Positions 1-7,495 of a DNA stretch of 35,524 nucleotides are shown one piece after another. The stretch comes from an uncultured Alphaproteobacteria bacterium. GTDB taxonomy: Bacteria; Pseudomonadota; Alphaproteobacteria; RF32; CAG-239. Location of the stretch: contig CALXVY010000016.1 of NCBI GenBank assembly GCA_944392255.1, forward strand, positions 1 through 35,524, in the 5' to 3' direction. How positions within the stretch are numbered: position 1 is the stretch's first letter; each line of letters starts with the position of its first letter. The translations under genes and the position numbers were made by a program. A model generated the notes under the pieces. That model saw only the letters and a program-made list of their open reading frames with translations, was not told where the DNA came from and ran no database searches.

Positions 1-70
1 AATCTTTTGCATTTTTACTTAGCGCTCCCTTACGGGTTCGAATCCCGAACGTAATTTAGTACAAAAAAAA

Positions 71-96
71 AAGAACTCAGTTTCCACTGAGTTCTT
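71..96 (-). terminator. Rho-independent terminator of tRNA-Lys
   Basis: A perfect 10-bp inverted repeat (71-80 with 87-96, 6-nt loop) lies directly downstream of the tRNA-Lys gene on the minus strand. On that strand the stem is followed by a run of T. A shorter T run follows on the plus strand, so the hairpin may work in both directions. Confidence 0.85.
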
Positions 97-105
97 TTTA
101 CTGAA

Positions 106-181
106 TGGTGAGCGCGTCGGGATTCGAACCCGAGACCCTTTGATTAAAAGTCAAATGCTCTACCAGCTGAGCTACGCACCC
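106..181 (-). tRNA. tRNA-Lys (anticodon UUU)
   Basis: The minus strand folds into a complete 76-nt cloverleaf. A 7-bp acceptor stem starts with GGGTGCG and is followed by the D-arm TAGCTCAGCTGGTAGAGC, an anticodon loop CTTTTAA giving anticodon UUU, and a T-arm with GGTTCGAATCC. The CCA end is encoded (plus-strand TGG at 106-108). The acceptor contains two G-U pairs. A promoter-like motif lies just upstream and a terminator just downstream, so it is probably transcribed alone. Confidence 0.97.
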
Positions 182-203
182 GTTGTTTGTGACAACGAGG
201 CAA

Positions 204-232
204 TGTATAATAGATAATTATTATGAAGTCAA
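204..232 (-). promoter_or_regulatory. Sigma70-like promoter of tRNA-Lys
   Basis: Reading leftward, TTGACT (plus 227-232) and TATACA (plus 204-209) are separated by exactly 17 nt. This would place the transcription start a few bases before the tRNA 5' end at 181. The consensus fit is good and the position agrees with the tRNA. No transcript data are available, so this is inference. Confidence 0.6.
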
Positions 233-264
233 TATAAAAAATTAAAAAAAACAAAAAAAATTTT

Positions 265-280
265 ATACAATTTATTGTAT
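265..280. repeat. 16-bp palindrome upstream of the first CDS
   Basis: ATACAAT (265-271), a 2-nt spacer and ATTGTAT (274-280) form a perfect inverted repeat about 60 bp before the start at 340. It could be a dimeric regulator's operator for the 340-651 gene. In DNA this AT-rich, short palindromes also arise by chance, so this is weak. Confidence 0.3.
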
Positions 281-339
281 ATTTATTAATATTTATGTGT
301 TATCATGCTTCTAACTTTAGAAAAATGATGAGGTTTGCA

Positions 340-651
340 ATGGCTAACGATATTAAAACCGAAAAAGAAAAAGAATTTAATATTTTACAAAATGGAGCCG
401 GTGAAATTTTGTTTTTAATCAGCGTGAGAGCCGGTGGACCTGAAAATCCGCGTCTGGTATTTGACGGAAATAATAGTGCTTTGCTTTACAGAAGTCGCGA
501 AAGTGCCGTTATTCTTGAAGATATCAATCCTGATGCCAAAGTGCCATTACAAGCTGTTGATGAAGTATTGGTCGTTGAACTTGACGGCGATGAAGTTGCT
601 CGCGAATATATGGTTCCAATCCGCACCATTAAAAAAGCCGTTTCTGCTTAA
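340..651 (+). CDS. Small conserved-looking soluble protein, unknown function
   Basis: This codes for 103 residues beginning MANDIKTEKE. The ATG at 340 was chosen because GAGG lies about seven bases upstream. The in-frame ATG at 295 has only AT-rich sequence before it. No signal peptide or membrane segment is visible. The protein has a charged N-terminus, a central part with alternating hydrophobic residues (ILFLISV, LVFDG, ALLYR) suggesting a small beta-rich fold, and a short basic C-terminus. I do not recognise the family. It stands alone between tRNA-Lys and the convergent queH, and its stop lies 4 bp from the queH stop codon. Confidence 0.75.
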   Translation: MANDIKTEKEKEFNILQNGAGEILFLISVRAGGPENPRLVFDGNNSALLYRSRESAVILEDINPDAKVPLQAVDEVLVVELDGDEVAREYMVPIRTIKKAVSA

Positions 652-655
652 TTGT

Positions 656-1195
656 CTATTTATCCTCACGAGGATGACAACCGCAATAGTCCTGATTATA
701 TAACTCCAGCTCTTTTATTAATTGTTGGCGGAGTTCTTGCATGCCATGTTTTCTACCTTCAATCTCCACATAAGGCACTCCGGTTTCTGCCGATGCTTGA
801 TAGGCCATTGTATTAACCTGTGCTAAATTTTTATAACGCGACACACCTAACACAGAACCAACATGTGTATAACCATTCGCCAAAGCATATTCCATAACGT
901 GTTTTAATCTTAAATGGAAGCATATACTGCAACGCCTCCCTCTCTCCGGTTCATTTTCTAAACCTTGCGTTGCTTGACACCATGTTTCATTATCATATTC
1001 CAATTCTATAAATGGAACATTATATATTTGGCAGATTCTTTCATTTTCATCTCTGCGTTTACAATATTCGGCATAAGGGCGAATATTCGGATTATAAAAA
1101 ACCACGGCAAAATCAGCCTTCTCTTCTGCCAATTTCTTTATTACGGCACATGAACATGGTGCACAACATGATAGCAATAACAATTTTTTATCCAT
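656..1195 (-). CDS. queH: Epoxyqueuosine reductase QueH
   Basis: QueH-type (formerly DUF208) enzymes carry out the last step of queuosine synthesis, reducing epoxyqueuosine to queuosine in the wobble base of GUN-anticodon tRNAs. It is an alternative to the cobalamin-dependent QueG. The 179-residue product shows the family cysteines: SCCAPC near the start (C10, C11, C14), CSICFHLRL (C89, C92) and YCGC near the end (C171, C173), which ligate an iron-sulfur cluster and metal in the family. I chose the ATG at 1195 because AAGGAGAATAAA precedes it at ideal spacing. An in-frame upstream ATG at 1240 adds 15 residues without a good ribosome site. No other queuosine gene is in the window. Confidence 0.93.
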   Translation of the reverse strand: MDKKLLLLSCCAPCSCAVIKKLAEEKADFAVVFYNPNIRPYAEYCKRRDENERICQIYNVPFIELEYDNETWCQATQGLENEPERGRRCSICFHLRLKHVMEYALANGYTHVGSVLGVSRYKNLAQVNTMAYQASAETGVPYVEIEGRKHGMQELRQQLIKELELYNQDYCGCHPREDK

Positions 1196-1264
1196 TTTAT
1201 TCTCCTTGTTTGTTTCTAGCTTAATTTTACAAAAATTCAATCTTTTTGTATTATTCTTTGCTTT

Positions 1265-2047
1265 ATGAAAACAGAATATTGGTATTTATTTTATCTTTTT
1301 TTATTTGTTCTGGTTGTGTTTATCATCATGACCGGAATAGTCATGTATCAAAAATTTTCTGAAAAAAAGCGGAAAGCTTTTCAAAAAATTGATGAACAAA
1401 TCAGACAAAATGTAGAAGATGCCCTCGTTTTTTTGGAAGATGAAACAGGATCTAATTTAAGTGAAGAAAAAAGAAATGCTTTCAAACTGCTCTTCATCAC
1501 CCGCTTAAAAAAATCTGAGCGCAAAAACAAAGAAGCCATTAAAAAACTCATTCGCGAAGAAATTGCTCGTCAGCAATCAGAAAAAAAAGAACAATTACAG
1601 CGTCAAGCCGTAAAAAAAATAATTCGTGATGTGCTTACGGTTTTTCGTATGGAGTTTTTTAGAAAAGTAAAAAAAATCATTGCAAATGCCAAAACTTCGC
1701 CAAAAACCAAAAATAGCCGTATTCAAGAACAGCGTCGCCGTGAAGCTGAAGAACAAAAACGTCGCTTTCAAGAAGAACAACAAGAAAAAACACAAGCTGA
1801 ACGTGAACGCGCAAAGAACGAACAAGAGCGCAAAAAAGAAACCGAAGAACGCATAAAAAATGCGCGAGAAAAAGAAGAAGCTCTTGAAAAAGAAAGACAA
1901 GAGCAAGAAAAAGAGCGCAAACGTCAAGAGGAAGAAGAAAAGCGACGCCAAGAGCAACAAAAACAAGAACAGCAAAAGCAAAATCAGCAAAAACAAGCTG
2001 AACAAGCTGCGCGTTCGGCCGCTGCCGGACGTGGTGGCGGACGCTAA
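1265..2047 (+). CDS. Membrane-anchored charged coiled-coil protein, unknown
   Basis: The 260-residue product has one hydrophobic segment at residues 7-28 followed by basic residues, so the long C-terminal part probably faces the cytoplasm. Residues 30-245 are almost entirely K, E, Q and R in heptad-like spacing, indicating a long helix or coiled coil, and the end is an Ala/Gly tail (RSAAAGRGGGR). Such composition recalls TolA or kinetoplast-like scaffolds but is low in complexity, so homology should not be inferred. It is divergent from queH (about 70 bp apart). Its stop overlaps the stop of the convergent ABC-F gene by 4 bp. No clear Shine-Dalgarno precedes the ATG. Function unknown. Confidence 0.8.
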   Translation: MKTEYWYLFYLFLFVLVVFIIMTGIVMYQKFSEKKRKAFQKIDEQIRQNVEDALVFLEDETGSNLSEEKRNAFKLLFITRLKKSERKNKEAIKKLIREEIARQQSEKKEQLQRQAVKKIIRDVLTVFRMEFFRKVKKIIANAKTSPKTKNSRIQEQRRREAEEQKRRFQEEQQEKTQAERERAKNEQERKKETEERIKNAREKEEALEKERQEQEKERKRQEEEEKRRQEQQKQEQQKQNQQKQAEQAARSAAAGRGGGR

Positions 2048-3888
2048 ATTTCACTCAAATTTTGCAATTTTTCGGATAAATTAAGCCACTCATTTTCTTG
2101 CATCTCAATTTCATTTTGCAAATAGGCAAAATCTTTTTGCAAAGCTATTAATTCTGACGTATCCAACGTTTGGGTAAATTTATCTTCCATTTTTGCTTTT
2201 TCGGCATTTAATTTTTCAATTAATTTTTCTATCTTTTTGATTTCAGCATTTATCTGTTTGATTTCAAAATAATTATTATTTTTCTTTGGCTCTGTTTTTG
2301 GGTTTGGTGTTTCTACTTTTTTGGCTGTATTTTTTTCATTTAATAAAGATTCTTTATATTCTGCCAAATCTCCATTATAGACCTTGCAGGTATGATTTTT
2401 AACTAACCACAAATCATCGGCAACCAATTCAACCAAATGTAAATCGTGCGTAATGAGAATTACGGCACCTTTATACGTATTTAATGCTTCAAGTAAAGCA
2501 TCTCGCCCCTCAATATCCAAATGGTTGGTCGGCTCGTCTAAAATCAGTATTGATGGTGATTTTCTACTCATTACGGCAAAGAGCAACCTTGCTTTTTCTC
2601 CTCCTGAAAGCAAAGATATTTGGGTGGTGGCTTTTTCTTGACTTAAGCCAAATGCCGCTAAATGTGCACGGATTTTAGTTTCCGGCATTTCCGGCATTAA
2701 TGTACTTAAATATTGGCAAGCGCTCATATCCAGAGGCAATTCTTCCGATTGATGTTGGGCAAAATATCCTATTTCCAATTTAGAAGATTTTACAATATTT
2801 CCGCTCATCGGCTGTAATCTTCCGGATAATAATTTGGCAAAAGTTGACTTACCGTTACCATTGGCGCCCAGCAAGGCTATTCTGTCATCGTTTCCGATAT
2901 TTAAGTTCAAATTTTTTAAAACAACTTTATCATCATAGCCAACACTAACCGAATCGAGTTTGATTAATGGTGATGCCATTGGCAATGGCTCCGGGAAATC
3001 AAAAGAAGAAGAATATTCATTACTGAGCGGGGGCAAAACTTCCATTTTTTCAAGCATTTTCATACGACTTTGCGCTTGCTTGGCTTTGGTAGCTTTATAA
3101 CGAAATCTGTCTATGAACGATTGCAAATGTTTACGTTGTTGCTCCTGTTTGGCAATTTGTTTGGCTTGAACCGTCCGCTGCAAGGTGCGTGTGGTTTGAA
3201 AAGTATCATAATTACCATTATAGGCATTAAGTTTTTTATTTTCAAAATGAATGATATGATTGCATAAATCATTTAAAATATATCTATCGTGGCTGATTAA
3301 CAGCAATGTACCGCGATATTTTTTTAAATGACTTTCAAGCCAAACGCTAGCTTCTAAATCTAAGTGATTGGTCGGTTCATCAAGAAGCAGAATATCTGAA
3401 GGAGCAAATAGAGCTGCCGCTAAAGCCAAACGCATTCTCCAGCCGCCTGAAAATTCTTTTATCGGACGTAAAAAATCCTCATTAGAAAAACCTAATCCGC
3501 TTAAAATGGCTGAAGCTCTGCCTTCTGCGGAAGATGCACCAATAAAGTTCAAGCGTTCATGAATTTCGGCAAGTTCGCTTTCATTTGCCGTTTTCAAACT
3601 CTCAAGCAATTCTTGCCTTTCTTTGTCTTGAGATAAGACATATTCCAACACGCCCATCTCAATATTTTTCATTTCTTGAGCAACTGTAGAAACTCGTGCA
3701 CCGTTTGGAAAATTAATTTCTCCGAGCTCGGTTTCTTGCTGTCCTAATAAAACGCGAAACAGTGTCGATTTTCCGCAACCGTTAACTCCGACAATACCGA
3801 CCTTCCACCCATCTGCTATATGAACAGATGCATTTTCAAGCAGAGTTTTGTTACTTATGCGAACCGTGATGTTATTAATATCTATCAT
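2044..3888 (-). CDS. yheS: ABC-F family ATPase, YheS-like
   Basis: ABC-F proteins have two ABC ATPase domains and no membrane domain. They act on the ribosome, modulating translation or relieving stalls. The 614-residue product has Walker A GVNGCGKST (34-42), signature FSGGWRMRL and Walker B LLLDEPTNHLDL in domain 1. Domain 2 has GANGNGKST, LSGGEKARLL and LILDEPTNHLDI. Between them lies a basic linker (DRFRYKATKAKQAQSRMKML) that strongly resembles E. coli YheS, and the last 80 residues look coiled-coil, as in Uup/YheS. The start at 3888 has GAGGAA six bases upstream. The longer in-frame start at 3975 adds 29 residues unlike the family. It is convergent with the coiled-coil gene, with a 4-bp stop overlap. 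Confidence 0.93.
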   Translation of the reverse strand: MIDINNITVRISNKTLLENASVHIADGWKVGIVGVNGCGKSTLFRVLLGQQETELGEINFPNGARVSTVAQEMKNIEMGVLEYVLSQDKERQELLESLKTANESELAEIHERLNFIGASSAEGRASAILSGLGFSNEDFLRPIKEFSGGWRMRLALAAALFAPSDILLLDEPTNHLDLEASVWLESHLKKYRGTLLLISHDRYILNDLCNHIIHFENKKLNAYNGNYDTFQTTRTLQRTVQAKQIAKQEQQRKHLQSFIDRFRYKATKAKQAQSRMKMLEKMEVLPPLSNEYSSSFDFPEPLPMASPLIKLDSVSVGYDDKVVLKNLNLNIGNDDRIALLGANGNGKSTFAKLLSGRLQPMSGNIVKSSKLEIGYFAQHQSEELPLDMSACQYLSTLMPEMPETKIRAHLAAFGLSQEKATTQISLLSGGEKARLLFAVMSRKSPSILILDEPTNHLDIEGRDALLEALNTYKGAVILITHDLHLVELVADDLWLVKNHTCKVYNGDLAEYKESLLNEKNTAKKVETPNPKTEPKKNNNYFEIKQINAEIKKIEKLIEKLNAEKAKMEDKFTQTLDTSELIALQKDFAYLQNEIEMQENEWLNLSEKLQNLSEI

Positions 3889-4017
3889 TTTTTCCTCATT
3901 AATTTCTTTCTTACTAGCCCATAAGCAATCTTGTGTCAATCTTATTGAATTTTGCTTGAAAGTCTTTTTTTTCAACTTTATATTTTAAAAAGATAATTCT
4001 TCAAGAAAGGGAAACTG

Positions 4018-4437
4018 ATGAAAAAACTGTTTTTTGCCGCTTTGTTCTTTTGCTGTTTTGTTTCTTTTAAAGGCTTTGCTCAAGAAAATACAGAGGAACA
4101 AGAGATTCACATTCCAATGGCTTATCTTGCAATTGATCAAAAATGTATCAATACTGATGTCAATATTTATAATATGTGCCTTAAAGAAGAATTTATAAAA
4201 ATTCTTGCTGAGAATTTTACCCCCGAACAACAAGAAGAACTCAAAAAACAGCTAGATGATATAGAAGCCGAGGTTGCTGAAGCTGAACCTGATTTTGAAA
4301 ATCCACAAAATAAGGACTTAAAAGATAATCCGGTCAAAATCAGAGAGTTTAATGCCAAAAATATGAATCTGATATGGAAAAAGTTGCTGGTAGATACCCT
4401 AAACAGCATTGAAGAAAGTCAAGCACTTATGGAATAA
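4018..4437 (+). CDS. Small exported acidic protein, unknown
   Basis: The 139-residue product begins with a typical Sec signal peptide (MKKLFF then a hydrophobic stretch to about residue 20, likely cut after GFAQ). The mature part is acidic, with Q/E-rich helices (about residues 70-90) and two cysteines (CINTDVNIYNMC) 12 residues apart that could form a disulphide in the periplasm. AAGGG precedes the ATG by eight bases. It is divergent from the ABC-F gene. I do not recognise the family. Confidence 0.8.
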   Translation: MKKLFFAALFFCCFVSFKGFAQENTEEQEIHIPMAYLAIDQKCINTDVNIYNMCLKEEFIKILAENFTPEQQEELKKQLDDIEAEVAEAEPDFENPQNKDLKDNPVKIREFNAKNMNLIWKKLLVDTLNSIEESQALME

Positions 4438-4481
4438 ATCTCCTTTTTAGCTATCTGAATCTGTTTAACGCTCTAGTTGAC

Positions 4482-4489
4482 GGGGGGGG
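4482..4489. repeat. Homopolymeric G8 tract in the gap between convergent genes
   Basis: Eight consecutive G residues lie in the 94-bp space between the 4018-4437 gene and era. Such a tract is conspicuous in DNA this AT-rich. It is outside any reading frame, so it would not switch a gene by frameshift. Confidence 0.7.
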
Positions 4490-4531
4490 TGATTGTGCTT
4501 TGATATCTTAAACTATTTTATTTTTTAGAGT

Positions 4532-5452
4532 TTAAGCATTAAAGTTTAAGCCCCAATCTTTATAACGCGCCGGATCATCTATCCAGTTTTCGCGAACTTT
4601 TACAAATAAAAATAAGTGCACTCTTTCTTCCAGTAAGTCTTCTATCTCTTTTCTAGCCGCTTGACCGATTTTCTTTATCATCGTTCCGCCTTTGCCTAAG
4701 ACAATTATTTTCTGACTGTCTCGCTCTACATATATGGTAATTTCGGCTCGCACCGAACCATCTTCCCTTCTCTCCCACAATTCGGGTTCAACCGTTAAGG
4801 CATAAGGCAATTCATGATGCAAATATAAAAACAACTTCTCGCGAACAATCTCTGCCGCCAATAATTTTAACGGCATATCTGATATTTGATCTTCGTCATA
4901 ATACCATGGACTTTCCGGTAAATTATCGGCCAAATATTGATAAAAATCGTCTATTTGCTCCCCATTTAAGGCTGAAACCATAAATGTTTCTTTAAATTTT
5001 CCGGCAGCATTCAGCTCAGCTGATAAACTCAGCAATTTTTCTTTTTGAATCAAATCTATCTTATTTAGCAATAATATAGCTTCAATTTTGTTTTTGTTGA
5101 GTTTGTTTATTATTGCTCTGGTTTCATCATCAAAACCACGTTTGGCATCTACAACCAAAACTACAATATCAGCATCGCCCACGCCGCTCCAAGATGAGGC
5201 AACCATAGCTCGGTCTAATCTTCTTTTGGGTTTGAAAATTCCGGGGGTATCAATAAAAATGATTTGCGTATTTTTATAAATTCCAATTCCTTTAACCTGT
5301 GTTCGTGTGGTCTGAACTTTGGGCGAGACAATTGAAACTTTTGAGCCGACAAAATTGTTGGTAACGGTAGATTTTCCGGCATTAGGCGCGCCTATTAAGG
5401 CAACAAAACCGCATCTTGTTTTTGCTTCTTCTTTTTCTGGGGCGTTATTCAT
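4532..5452 (-). CDS. era: GTPase Era
   Basis: Era is an essential GTPase that binds the 3' end of 16S rRNA and assists maturation of the 30S subunit. The 306 residues contain G1 GAPNAGKS (21-28), G3 DTPG (68-71) and G4 NKID (130-133). A C-terminal KH domain (about 205-290) carries the loop VLGKGGTMIKKIG. Length is normal for the family. Its start overlaps the rnc stop by 4 bp (ATGA at 5449-5452), so translation is probably coupled to rnc, as in many bacteria. Confidence 0.97.
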   Translation of the reverse strand: MNNAPEKEEAKTRCGFVALIGAPNAGKSTVTNNFVGSKVSIVSPKVQTTRTQVKGIGIYKNTQIIFIDTPGIFKPKRRLDRAMVASSWSGVGDADIVVLVVDAKRGFDDETRAIINKLNKNKIEAILLLNKIDLIQKEKLLSLSAELNAAGKFKETFMVSALNGEQIDDFYQYLADNLPESPWYYDEDQISDMPLKLLAAEIVREKLFLYLHHELPYALTVEPELWERREDGSVRAEITIYVERDSQKIIVLGKGGTMIKKIGQAARKEIEDLLEERVHLFLFVKVRENWIDDPARYKDWGLNFNA

Positions 5453-6105
5453 AAATTCTCCAATTTTTTCAGCATTTTAGCGGCGGCTTCTTGTTCTGCC
5501 AATTTTTTATTTTTACCTTTACCAATTTCGGCATCAAGACCTTCTATGCTCACAGATATATAGAAAATCGGCTCATGTTCACTGCCCGTTCTTTCTTCTA
5601 ATTTGTAAACAGGAACACCATGACCTTTGGCATGGGCCATCTCTTGCAATTTGGTCTTGGCATCTTTGGGAGGAGCTACATTTTTATCTATCAATTCTTT
5701 CCAATGCTCTTTGACAAATTCAATGGCTCGATCACAATCTGAATCTATATAAATAGAGCCTATAACTGCTTCACAAACATCACATAAAACATTTTCATTA
5801 TCGCGAATTTCTTCATTGGCTACAATCATATAATGATCTAATTCTAAACGTTTGGCTATCATTGCCACGGTTTCTTTGCAGACTAATGCTGTATGACGTT
5901 GAGATAAGCTGCCTTCCGGCTCATGCGGAAAAATTTTATATAATAATGCCGCTATTGTCAGACCTAAAACCCTATCTCCCAAAAACTCTAATCTTTCATA
6001 ATTTTTATCTACATCGGAAGAAATACTGCTATGGGTCAATGCCTGTTTTAATAATTGGGGATTACTATATTTGTAACCCAATATATTTTCTAAAGTTTCA
6101 ATCAT
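5449..6105 (-). CDS. rnc: Ribonuclease III
   Basis: RNase III cuts double-stranded RNA, including rRNA precursors. The 218-residue product has the signature NYERLEFLGDRVLGL with the metal-binding E40 and D44, and the second catalytic pair in CDVCEAVIG (D109, E112). A dsRNA-binding domain occupies about residues 145-216. Length matches the family. It lies 69 bp downstream of lepB and overlaps era by 4 bp, giving the classical lepB-rnc-era order. Confidence 0.97.
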   Translation of the reverse strand: MIETLENILGYKYSNPQLLKQALTHSSISSDVDKNYERLEFLGDRVLGLTIAALLYKIFPHEPEGSLSQRHTALVCKETVAMIAKRLELDHYMIVANEEIRDNENVLCDVCEAVIGSIYIDSDCDRAIEFVKEHWKELIDKNVAPPKDAKTKLQEMAHAKGHGVPVYKLEERTGSEHEPIFYISVSIEGLDAEIGKGKNKKLAEQEAAAKMLKKLENL

Positions 6106-6174
6106 CTCTATACCTTATTTTTTATAAATAGAACAAGCCTATAAATTTTATGATAAAATCGGCGCAGAATTTTT

Positions 6175-6903
6175 TTAATTTATTTTATCAAAAAGTCTGC
6201 TCCAACGGATTTTTTTGGGCCATGTCCAAGGCAAATACCATGCGCCTTCTTCATTATGAGAAAAGAACAAAAAACGCGCTTTGCCTACCAAATTTTCTTC
6301 AGGAACGAATCCAACACTGATGCGGCTGTCATCTGAACGATCTCTATTATCTCCCATCATAAAATAGCTATCTTTCGGAATGGTGATTTCCGGCATATCA
6401 TCTGCAACTTCATAATCGGAAATTTCTAAAATTTTATGTTGCTTTCCTTCCGGCAGGGTTTCTACATATTGGGTGAATCTTTCTGCATTGCCTTGATGAT
6501 CTCTTAAAACAAAGTCTTCTATTTTTTCTCTCGGCAAGACCTTGCCATTAATATATACTCGACCTTTTTCAAGTTTGATTTTTTCTCCAGGCATGCCGAT
6601 AATTCTTTTGATAAAATCTGTACGATTATCTTGCGGAAACTTAAAGACAACAACATCTCCCCTTTGCGGTTTATCTTCCCATATGCGACCTTCAAACAAG
6701 GGTAAGCTAAACGGAAGAGAGTGCTTTGAGTAGCCGTAAGTGTATTTTGAAACAAAGAGATAATCACCCACATACAACGTTGGGTACATTGACCCCGAAG
6801 GAATGCGGAAAGGTTCAAACAAAAATGTGCGAATCACAATAGCTATTGCTATGGCTATTATTACTGTTTTTATGGTGTCTATAACGCCTTCATCTTTTTC
6901 CAT
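6175..6903 (-). CDS. lepB: Signal peptidase I
   Basis: Type I signal peptidase is the inner-membrane serine protease that cleaves Sec and Tat signal peptides on the periplasmic side. The 242 residues have one N-terminal transmembrane segment (about 9-29), the nucleophile box IPSGSMYPTL (S38), the general-base lysine in FIKRIIGMPGE (K99), and MMGDNRDRSDDSR of the conserved C-terminal box. A single anchor is typical of alphaproteobacterial forms. GAGG precedes the ATG. It is downstream of acpS with a 173-bp gap that holds an inverted repeat, so it may have its own promoter. Confidence 0.97.
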   Translation of the reverse strand: MEKDEGVIDTIKTVIIAIAIAIVIRTFLFEPFRIPSGSMYPTLYVGDYLFVSKYTYGYSKHSLPFSLPLFEGRIWEDKPQRGDVVVFKFPQDNRTDFIKRIIGMPGEKIKLEKGRVYINGKVLPREKIEDFVLRDHQGNAERFTQYVETLPEGKQHKILEISDYEVADDMPEITIPKDSYFMMGDNRDRSDDSRISVGFVPEENLVGKARFLFFSHNEEGAWYLPWTWPKKIRWSRLFDKIN

Positions 6904-6941
6904 AACGGCCTCTTTTTCATTTTTTTAAAGAAGACACCTCT

Positions 6942-6979
6942 TTAGAAATTAATTTTATATTTTTAAAAATAATTTCTAA
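6942..6979. repeat. Inverted repeat between acpS and lepB
   Basis: TTAGAAATTA (6942-6951) is perfectly repeated in inverse orientation at 6970-6979 around an 18-bp AT-only spacer. It lies 39 bp before the lepB start and 98 bp after the acpS stop. It could be a weak terminator for acpS, an operator, or a leader hairpin of lepB. No T run follows, which argues against a standard intrinsic terminator. Confidence 0.5.
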
Positions 6980-7076
6980 CGAGGCATCGCGTTTTTATAC
7001 TACTCATTATTTTATATATGGCAATAGATATTTTACCTTTTTACAAATCTTTAGATTTGAAATTATCTATTTTCCG

Positions 7077-7481
7077 TTAGATTTTTTCTATCACCACAAA
7101 AGCTTGCGCCCAAGGATAATCATCACTCATGGAGACATTCAAATTTGCATTGCCGTTTTCGCATAATTTTTGCGCATGCTTTAAGGCACCACCGCTTAAG
7201 CGCAATGTCGGTTTTCCTGAGGCTAAATGACGAATTTCTATATTTTTCCAAAATACGCCCTCTCTGAAACCGGTTCCCAAGGCTTTGGAACAAGCTTCTT
7301 TGGCGGCAAATCTCTTTGCGGCCATGCTGGCATATTCTTTGGCGGAAACATCTTGGCGTTTTGACATTTCGCCTAGCTCATATTTTGTAAAAATTCTGTT
7401 CAGAAATCTTAATCCAAATTTGTTTATAGTTACTTCTATACGGGAAATGTTGGCGATATCGCTTCCTATTCCAACAATCAT
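7077..7481 (-). CDS. acpS: Holo-[acyl-carrier-protein] synthase AcpS
   Basis: AcpS transfers 4'-phosphopantetheine from CoA to acyl carrier protein, activating it for fatty acid synthesis. The 134-residue product shows IVGIGSDIANISRIE (metal-binding D8) and RFAAKEACSKALGTG (E62), the two hallmark motifs. I chose the ATG at 7481 because GGAGAG sits five bases before it. The upstream in-frame ATG at 7493 overlaps that ribosome site and directly abuts the rel stop. It is 14 bp downstream of rel, so the two form an operon. Confidence 0.95.
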   Translation of the reverse strand: MIVGIGSDIANISRIEVTINKFGLRFLNRIFTKYELGEMSKRQDVSAKEYASMAAKRFAAKEACSKALGTGFREGVFWKNIEIRHLASGKPTLRLSGGALKHAQKLCENGNANLNVSMSDDYPWAQAFVVIEKI

Positions 7482-7495
7482 ATTTCTCTCCATAT

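Noticed and set aside
1595..2054. Long minus-strand frames inside the coiled-coil gene
   Set aside because: They read F/L/V-rich translations of the complement of K/E-rich codons, with no ribosome site or family features; shadows of 1265-2047.
4482..4489. G8 tract as a phase-variation switch
   Set aside because: It lies between convergent genes, outside any frame or obvious promoter, so slippage would not switch a gene.
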